Below, piece after piece: positions 60,914 through 64,000 of a stretch of 64,000 bases of DNA. A model generated the notes under the pieces. That model worked only from the letters and a program-made list of their open reading frames with translations. It had not been told where the DNA came from and made no database searches. A program made the position numbers and the translations under genes. Numbering within the stretch: position 1 is the first letter of the stretch; the number at the start of each line of letters is the position of its first letter. The DNA comes from Capnocytophaga haemolytica (GTDB taxonomy: Bacteria; Bacteroidota; Bacteroidia; Flavobacteriales; Flavobacteriaceae): contig NZ_CP014227.1 in the NCBI RefSeq assembly GCF_001553545.1, positions 1,284,501-1,348,500 on the forward strand, in the 5' to 3' direction.

Positions 60914-60949
60914 AAAGCCACTGCATACCTATAAACGCAGTGGCTTTTT
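60914..60949 (+). terminator. Terminator of early operon
   Basis: AAAGCCACTGC (60914-60924) pairs perfectly with GCAGTGGCTTT (60937-60947) over a 12-base loop, then T. It ends the operon after the antirepressor. Confidence 0.9.
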
Positions 60950-61018
60950 AGTGTTTAAAATCAATTACTTGCATTAATATGTTACAAATACAACAAAATA
61001 CTTTACAAAAAACTTGCG

Positions 61019-61038
61019 TAGGAACAAAAACGTTCCTA
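61019..61038. promoter_or_regulatory. hicAB operator (TAGGAAC inverted repeat)
   Basis: TAGGAAC (61019-61025) and GTTCCTA (61032-61038) with a 6-base spacer. It lies between the TTG (61014-61016) and the -7 box and overlaps both edges, as expected for autoregulation by HicB. Confidence 0.7.
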
Positions 61039-61044
61039 TCTTTG
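61037..61044 (+). promoter_or_regulatory. hicAB promoter, -7 box
   Basis: TATCTTTG with TTG at 61014-61016 (20-base spacer), 26 bases before the hicA ATG. Confidence 0.75.
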
Positions 61045-61070
61045 CAGTGTGAAGTTAAAACAGCAAGCAA

Positions 61071-61256
61071 ATGAAGGTATCAGAGTTAAGACGGAAATTA
61101 GAAAAAGCAGGATGGTATTTATACCGCAGTGGCTCAAACCACGACATCTATCGCCACAAAGACAGCGACAAACAAATTCCCTTAGAGCGACACCAAACTA
61201 AGGAAGTCGCCAAAGGTACAGAAAGGGCAATATTGAAGTTGGCAGGACTTCTATAA
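61071..61256 (+). CDS. hicA: HicA toxin (mRNA interferase)
   Basis: 61 residues with the double-stranded-RNA-binding-like HicA fold: ELRRKLEKAGWYLYRSGSNH with catalytic His24, then DIYRHKDSDKQIPLERHQTK. It cuts mRNA when free of antitoxin. First gene of the hicAB pair, in the toxin-first order typical of the family. Confidence 0.9.
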   Translation: MKVSELRRKLEKAGWYLYRSGSNHDIYRHKDSDKQIPLERHQTKEVAKGTERAILKLAGLL

Positions 61257-61303
61257 CTCCCAACTCAAAAAAGAATAACAACAAACACAAATGAATTACA
61301 GCA

Positions 61304-61711
61304 ATGAAAAAGAAAATTAAAATTATTGTAGAAAGGACAAATACAGGTTATAGCGTGTACGCTCCTGACGAAGAAGGAATATTTACCGTAGGCAGCGATT
61401 TTAGCGAACTTCGTGAAAATGTAGCCGATGTGATTAATATCCAAGCCGATTTTTTAGATGAAAAAGGACGGCACGAGGAAGCTGCTGCATTACGCACCGC
61501 AACACCTGTGTATTATTTGGATATAGTGCAGTTCTTTGAGCACTTTTATATGCTCAATAAAACCGCCTTTGCCCACTATATAGGTATGAATGAAAGCTCA
61601 ATGCGCAAACTCAGTGCGGGGCTTGTACCTCTTACTGACAGCAAAGCCGCAAAAATAGAAACGGGCTTGCATAGATTGGCAAAAGAGTTCAATTCAGTAG
61701 CCTTTGCCTGA
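61304..61711 (+). CDS. hicB: HicB antitoxin
   Basis: 135 residues. N-terminal HicB partner fold (IKIIVERTNTGYSVYAPDEE, IFTVGSDFSELRENV) and a C-terminal helix-turn-helix (LNKTAFAHYIGMNESSMRKL). It neutralises HicA and probably represses the promoter through the TAGGAAC repeat. Followed by a terminator. Confidence 0.9.
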   Translation: MKKKIKIIVERTNTGYSVYAPDEEGIFTVGSDFSELRENVADVINIQADFLDEKGRHEEAAALRTATPVYYLDIVQFFEHFYMLNKTAFAHYIGMNESSMRKLSAGLVPLTDSKAAKIETGLHRLAKEFNSVAFA

Positions 61712-61740
61712 TATAGATTGTAGTTTTAATTTTACACCTT

Positions 61741-61777
61741 AAAAGCACTATATACGTATGTATGTGGTGCTTTTTTT
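61741..61777 (+). terminator. Terminator after hicB
   Basis: AAAAGCAC (61741-61748) pairs with GTGCTTTT (61767-61774), then three T. Bases 61778-61908 hold no gene. Confidence 0.7.
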
Positions 61778-61930
61778 GTGCTCTTATTCAGTATTTAAGT
61801 ACTACTTAACAACTGAGTTTATATATTTACAACTCACTACATTACAACTACTTATAGTCGTCTGTTAAATATATAACAAAATTTTTTCAAACTTTTTTGC
61901 TAAAATACTTGACACGTTAAAAATTATTCG

Positions 61931-61938
61931 TACCTTTG
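61931..61938 (+). promoter_or_regulatory. Promoter of leader RNA and regulator genes, -7 box
   Basis: TACCTTTG with TTG at 61909-61911 (19-base spacer). Its downstream word GCAGCGTC matches the early promoter at 46007. It should drive 62103, the Rha-like gene and those after it. Confidence 0.75.
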
Positions 61939-61942
61939 CAGC

Positions 61943-62083
61943 GTCTAAAAACTGAGAAGGTATTTATACCTTAATATTAAGAAAATATAATATTTAATAA
62001 CTCACGGCGTGAGGGTGTAGCTATATAGTAATATGTAGCAAAAACGAATAAACTCGGTTTTTAGACAGCACCTACTCACGCCG
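61943..62083 (+). promoter_or_regulatory. Structured 5' leader, possible pseudoknot
   Basis: The leader of about 160 bases has a 14-bp closing stem (61943-61956 with 62053-62066, one G.U), a small hairpin AAGGTA/TACCTT near 61957-61972, and a palindrome CTCACGGCGTGAG at 62001-62013. Part of that (62005-62013) also pairs perfectly with CTCACGCCG at 62075-62083, outside the closing stem, which would make a pseudoknot 20 bases before the start codon. The two pairings of 62005-62013 exclude each other, as in a switch. Confidence 0.55.
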
Positions 62084-62102
62084 TTAAATATTTTATAAAC
62101 AA

Positions 62103-62447
62103 ATGTCTAAAAACCAAACAACCGCACCAATCGCAAATGTTAGTAACGAGGTGCACAGCGAGGCAGCCGCTTCAATCTTAGAACTCTTACCAAAGGTTGA
62201 ACGCATCGGCTCAGAATTAGAAACTAAGGTGTATAATCTTAACAGCACAAAAAAGCACCTTTTTAACTTGCTTTCAGAGGCAATTGGCAAACTACCAGAC
62301 GAGCACCAAATGGACTTATTACCCTTCGTTTGGCAACTAATGACCATTGACGGCGTACTATCTGAGTGCATCACCCCGAGAGACTTCTGTAACTTAGAGG
62401 ACTTCATCTATTACACAAAAGAATTATTAACCCTTAGCAATATATAG
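62103..62447 (+). CDS. Hypothetical small helical protein
   Basis: 114 residues, helical. The segment TKKHLFNLLSEAIGKLPDEH aligns with KKAHLFDCLNILIDKLPNEY of the gene at 63219, so the two are paralogues. First gene after the structured leader. No known family. Confidence 0.65.
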   Translation: MSKNQTTAPIANVSNEVHSEAAASILELLPKVERIGSELETKVYNLNSTKKHLFNLLSEAIGKLPDEHQMDLLPFVWQLMTIDGVLSECITPRDFCNLEDFIYYTKELLTLSNI

Positions 62448-62451
62448 TATT

Positions 62452-63159
62452 ATGAAAGAGTTAGTAAAATTCGAAGCAAGTGCACCACAAACAATGTCAA
62501 GCCGCGAAATCGCAGAACTGACAAATAAGAGGCACGACCACGTAATAAGAGACGTTGAAAATCTGAATAATAGCTATGAAAAGTTAGCCCTCCCCAAAAT
62601 TGGGGAGGGGTATTACACCCACCCTAATACGGGTAACCAGCAGCACAGAGAGTTCAGATTAACCAAAATGCAGACGCTCGACCTTTTAACGGGTTATAGT
62701 GCTGAGTTGCGTATAAAAGTCAATCGCCGATGGGCAGAGCTTGAAGAAAAGGCACAAACGCCCCCGCCAGCTATACCGCAAACATTCGCAGAAGCTTTGC
62801 GATTAGCAGCAATGCAAGCTGAGCGGTTAGAGTTGCAAGCCGCTGAACTGAAAAAGCAAGCCCCAAAGGTAGCCTACTTTGATAACGTGCTACAATCAGA
62901 AAGCACATACCCTACTACCTTAATCGCAAAAGAGTTAGGTATGAGTGCTATAAAACTCAACCAGCGTTTGCATCAATTAGGGGTGCAGTACAATCAAAGT
63001 GGCGTGTGGGTGCTTTATAGTCAGCATCAGGACAAAGGTTACACAAAAACCATCACCCGTACATTTGTCAGCAATGAAGGCAAAGAGCATACCTCAATGC
63101 TCACTGTATGGACTGAGAAAGGCAGATTGTTTATTCACAACCTCTTAAAAAGTAGTTAA
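62452..63159 (+). CDS. Rha-type regulator with KilAC-like C-terminus
   Basis: 235 residues. N-terminal Rha-type domain: MSSREIAELTNKRHDHVIRD, HREFRLTKMQTLDLLTGYSA. A linker (PPPAIPQTF) and a KilAC/ANT-type C-terminus follow (KVAYFDNVLQSESTYPTTLI, LGMSAIKLNQRLHQLGVQYN, VWTEKGRLFIHNLL). Phage proteins of this type are antirepressors or regulators. A perfect palindrome is embedded at 62588-62609. Confidence 0.85.
   Translation: MKELVKFEASAPQTMSSREIAELTNKRHDHVIRDVENLNNSYEKLALPKIGEGYYTHPNTGNQQHREFRLTKMQTLDLLTGYSAELRIKVNRRWAELEEKAQTPPPAIPQTFAEALRLAAMQAERLELQAAELKKQAPKVAYFDNVLQSESTYPTTLIAKELGMSAIKLNQRLHQLGVQYNQSGVWVLYSQHQDKGYTKTITRTFVSNEGKEHTSMLTVWTEKGRLFIHNLLKSS
62588..62609. repeat. Palindrome inside Rha-type gene
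   Basis: CCCTCCCCAA (62588-62597) and TTGGGGAGGG (62600-62609), perfect 10-bp arms with an AA centre, encoding the ALPKIGEGYY loop. Confidence 0.88.
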
Positions 63160-63218
63160 TACACCCACCATTAACCAACCACCACCAAATAACAAATAAC
63201 AAACAAATAACAAACACG

Positions 63219-63511
63219 ATGAAAAACGATTTAACAGCATCAGTATTAGAATGCATACAAAAAATAGATAATATAAGAGAAGGCATTGAGGACAAACGCA
63301 AAACTTGCCAAGAAAAAAAGCACACTTATTCGATTGTCTGAATATACTTATAGACAAGTTGCCTAATGAGTATCAAACAAAAATGCGCTACGACCTCAAA
63401 GCATTAGAACTTCTCGTTGAGTGGCAAACTCAACTACACTTATTTTACGAACTTGGTAAAATTAAAATACACGCTGATAAAGCAAAAGAACTATTAATGT
63501 CTAACATTTAA
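63219..63511 (+). CDS. Paralogue of 62103, read across a -1 shift at A AAA AAG
   Basis: From ATG 63219 the zero frame encodes MKNDLTASVLECIQKIDNIR and stops at TGA 63342. At 63314-63320 the sequence A AAA AAG, the classic dnaX slippery heptamer, allows a -1 shift. The -1 frame then gives KKAHLFDCLNILIDKLPNEY and runs to 63511, matching the paralogue at 62103. Without the shift, only a 40-residue N-terminal product is made. It may be programmed or a single-base loss in the A run. The upstream 40 bases are AACAAATAACAAAC simple repeat. Confidence 0.65.
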
Positions 63512-63524
63512 TATTTTACACACA

Positions 63525-63845
63525 ATGAAAAACGATTTAAAAACCATTATGCGCCTCGCTTGGCAGTTCTTTCGCCAAACCCACATCGCATTCTCAGAAT
63601 GCCTCAAAAAAGCGTGGGCAAACTACAAACTCAAAAAAGCAATGCAAAAGAGCATCGTACGCTTCTATTTCCAAAAAGTAGACGGCACAATTCGCGAGGC
63701 TTGGGGCACACTCTCAGAGGCACTAACACCCCAAACCAGCACCACTAACAACCGCAAACCAAACGACACCGTTCAGGTCTATTTCGATACAGAATGCCAC
63801 CAGTGGCGTTGCTTTAAAAAGTTCAATATCATACAATTAGCATAA
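63525..63845 (+). CDS. DUF2693-type small protein
   Basis: 106 residues. The C-terminal 60 residues match DUF2693: VRFYFQKVDGTIREAWGTL and VYFDTECHQWRCFKKF, a small beta domain common in Bacteroidota mobile elements. The N-terminus is basic and helical. Its first six codons repeat those of the gene at 63219 (MKNDL). Confidence 0.65.
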   Translation: MKNDLKTIMRLAWQFFRQTHIAFSECLKKAWANYKLKKAMQKSIVRFYFQKVDGTIREAWGTLSEALTPQTSTTNNRKPNDTVQVYFDTECHQWRCFKKFNIIQLA

Positions 63846-63906
63846 CACTAAAAACATACACCGCAAAATAATTACTTAAATATTTGCACACCTCAATAAA
63901 AAGTTG

Positions 63907-63914
63907 TATCTTTG
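63907..63914 (+). promoter_or_regulatory. Promoter of the last gene, -7 box
   Basis: TATCTTTG with TTG at 63884-63886 (20-base spacer), 30 bases before ATG 63945. Confidence 0.7.
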
Positions 63915-63944
63915 CGGTGTATTTAAACAATTACCATTCGCATT

Positions 63945-64000
63945 ATGAAAAAAGAATTTGGTAAGTGGCTGTTAGATATAGCCAAATACATTGTAACAGC
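63945..64000 (+). CDS. DUF6722-like small membrane protein, partial
   Basis: The first 18 residues, KEFGKWLLDIAKYIVTA after the Met-Lys start, match the opening of a small membrane protein family common in Bacteroidota mobile elements. The rest lies beyond the window. It has its own promoter. Confidence 0.5.
   Translation, partial: MKKEFGKWLLDIAKYIVT

Larger units (their letters stand above)
23995..64000. mobile_element. Prophage (siphovirus-like gene order), right end outside the window
   Basis: Starts beside the truncated ATPase gene and carries a tyrosine integrase, terminase, portal, MuF, scaffold, capsid, tail, lysis, repressor, recombination, replication and antirepressor genes. The left boundary lies between 23,992 and the integrase promoter at 24,118. 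No second copy of the boundary sequence or the missing ATPase 5' end is found before 64,000, so the element continues rightward. Confidence 0.92.

Noticed and set aside
63170..63216. CRISPR-like repeat (AACAAATAACAAAC)
   Set aside because: Simple low-complexity repeat without spacers; no CRISPR array or cas gene was seen anywhere in the window.

Overview
This window reads as a Bacteroidota (Flavobacteriia) chromosome, most like a Capnocytophaga-type genome. Promoter after promoter carries the Bacteroidota primary-sigma -7 box TAnnTTTG, often with a TTG about 19-21 bases upstream. The housekeeping gene set is flavobacterial: class I purE, guaA, a LysM plus binding-protein fusion, a bacterial deoxyhypusine-synthase-like protein, etfBA and an outer-membrane phospholipase A. 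The genus is inferred from gene content and style, not proven.

Layout. (1) 1-10.1 kb is core chromosome: purE-guaA (overlapping), a LysM lipoprotein-like gene, convergent murB, a deoxyhypusine synthase-like gene, a degenerate methyltransferase-like gene, a YifB/ComM-type ATPase and a lipoprotein/membrane-protein pair. (2) 10.1-14.1 kb is a decayed accessory stretch: a metallophosphoesterase split by one in-frame TAA, a DUF1643 gene, an IS5-type insertion sequence with perfect 30-bp ends, an outer-membrane barrel gene, and two gene remnants (DUF262 N-terminus and CBS-protein C-terminus) joined head to tail. (3) 14.1-24.0 kb is again chromosome: WYL regulator, etfBA, methyltransferase, acyltransferase, tRNA-Gly(CCC), pldA, a CPBP-like membrane gene overlapping kdsB, a frameshifted hypothetical gene and a 5'-truncated AAA ATPase (DUF4143 type). 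(4) From about 24.0 kb to the end of the window lies a prophage whose right end is not reached. It has a tyrosine integrase, a moron lipoprotein, late genes (terminase, portal, MuF head protein, scaffold, decoration, capsid, connector/tail genes, tail tip, holin, GH73 lysin, spanin), a second moron lipoprotein, a repressor with divergent early promoters, then recombination/replication genes (Bet, SSB-like, KilA-N, helicase-methyltransferase fusion, VRR-NUC), antirepressors, HicAB and small regulators.

How the parts work together. The integrase probably inserted the phage into the AAA ATPase gene, because that gene loses its 5' end just beside the integrase. An S24-type repressor with two tandem HTH-like segments sits opposite early promoters covered by TACTA-type inverted repeats. 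Early genes form long, tightly spaced operons. The late operon contains a -1 frameshift in the tail assembly chaperone but no recognisable tape-measure gene.

The most striking locus is 28,841-30,988. A MuF minor head protein carries a C-terminal RelA/SpoT synthetase-like domain and is followed, in a tight operon, by a 73-residue protein and a stand-alone HD alarmone-hydrolase-like protein. This looks like a capsid-linked alarmone-synthetase toxin with an enzymatic antidote. Other unusual signals are six unrelated arrays that all have an exact 11-bp period, perfect palindromes inside three antirepressor-type genes, a leader RNA with a possible pseudoknot, and an A AAA AAG frameshift site in a small early gene.
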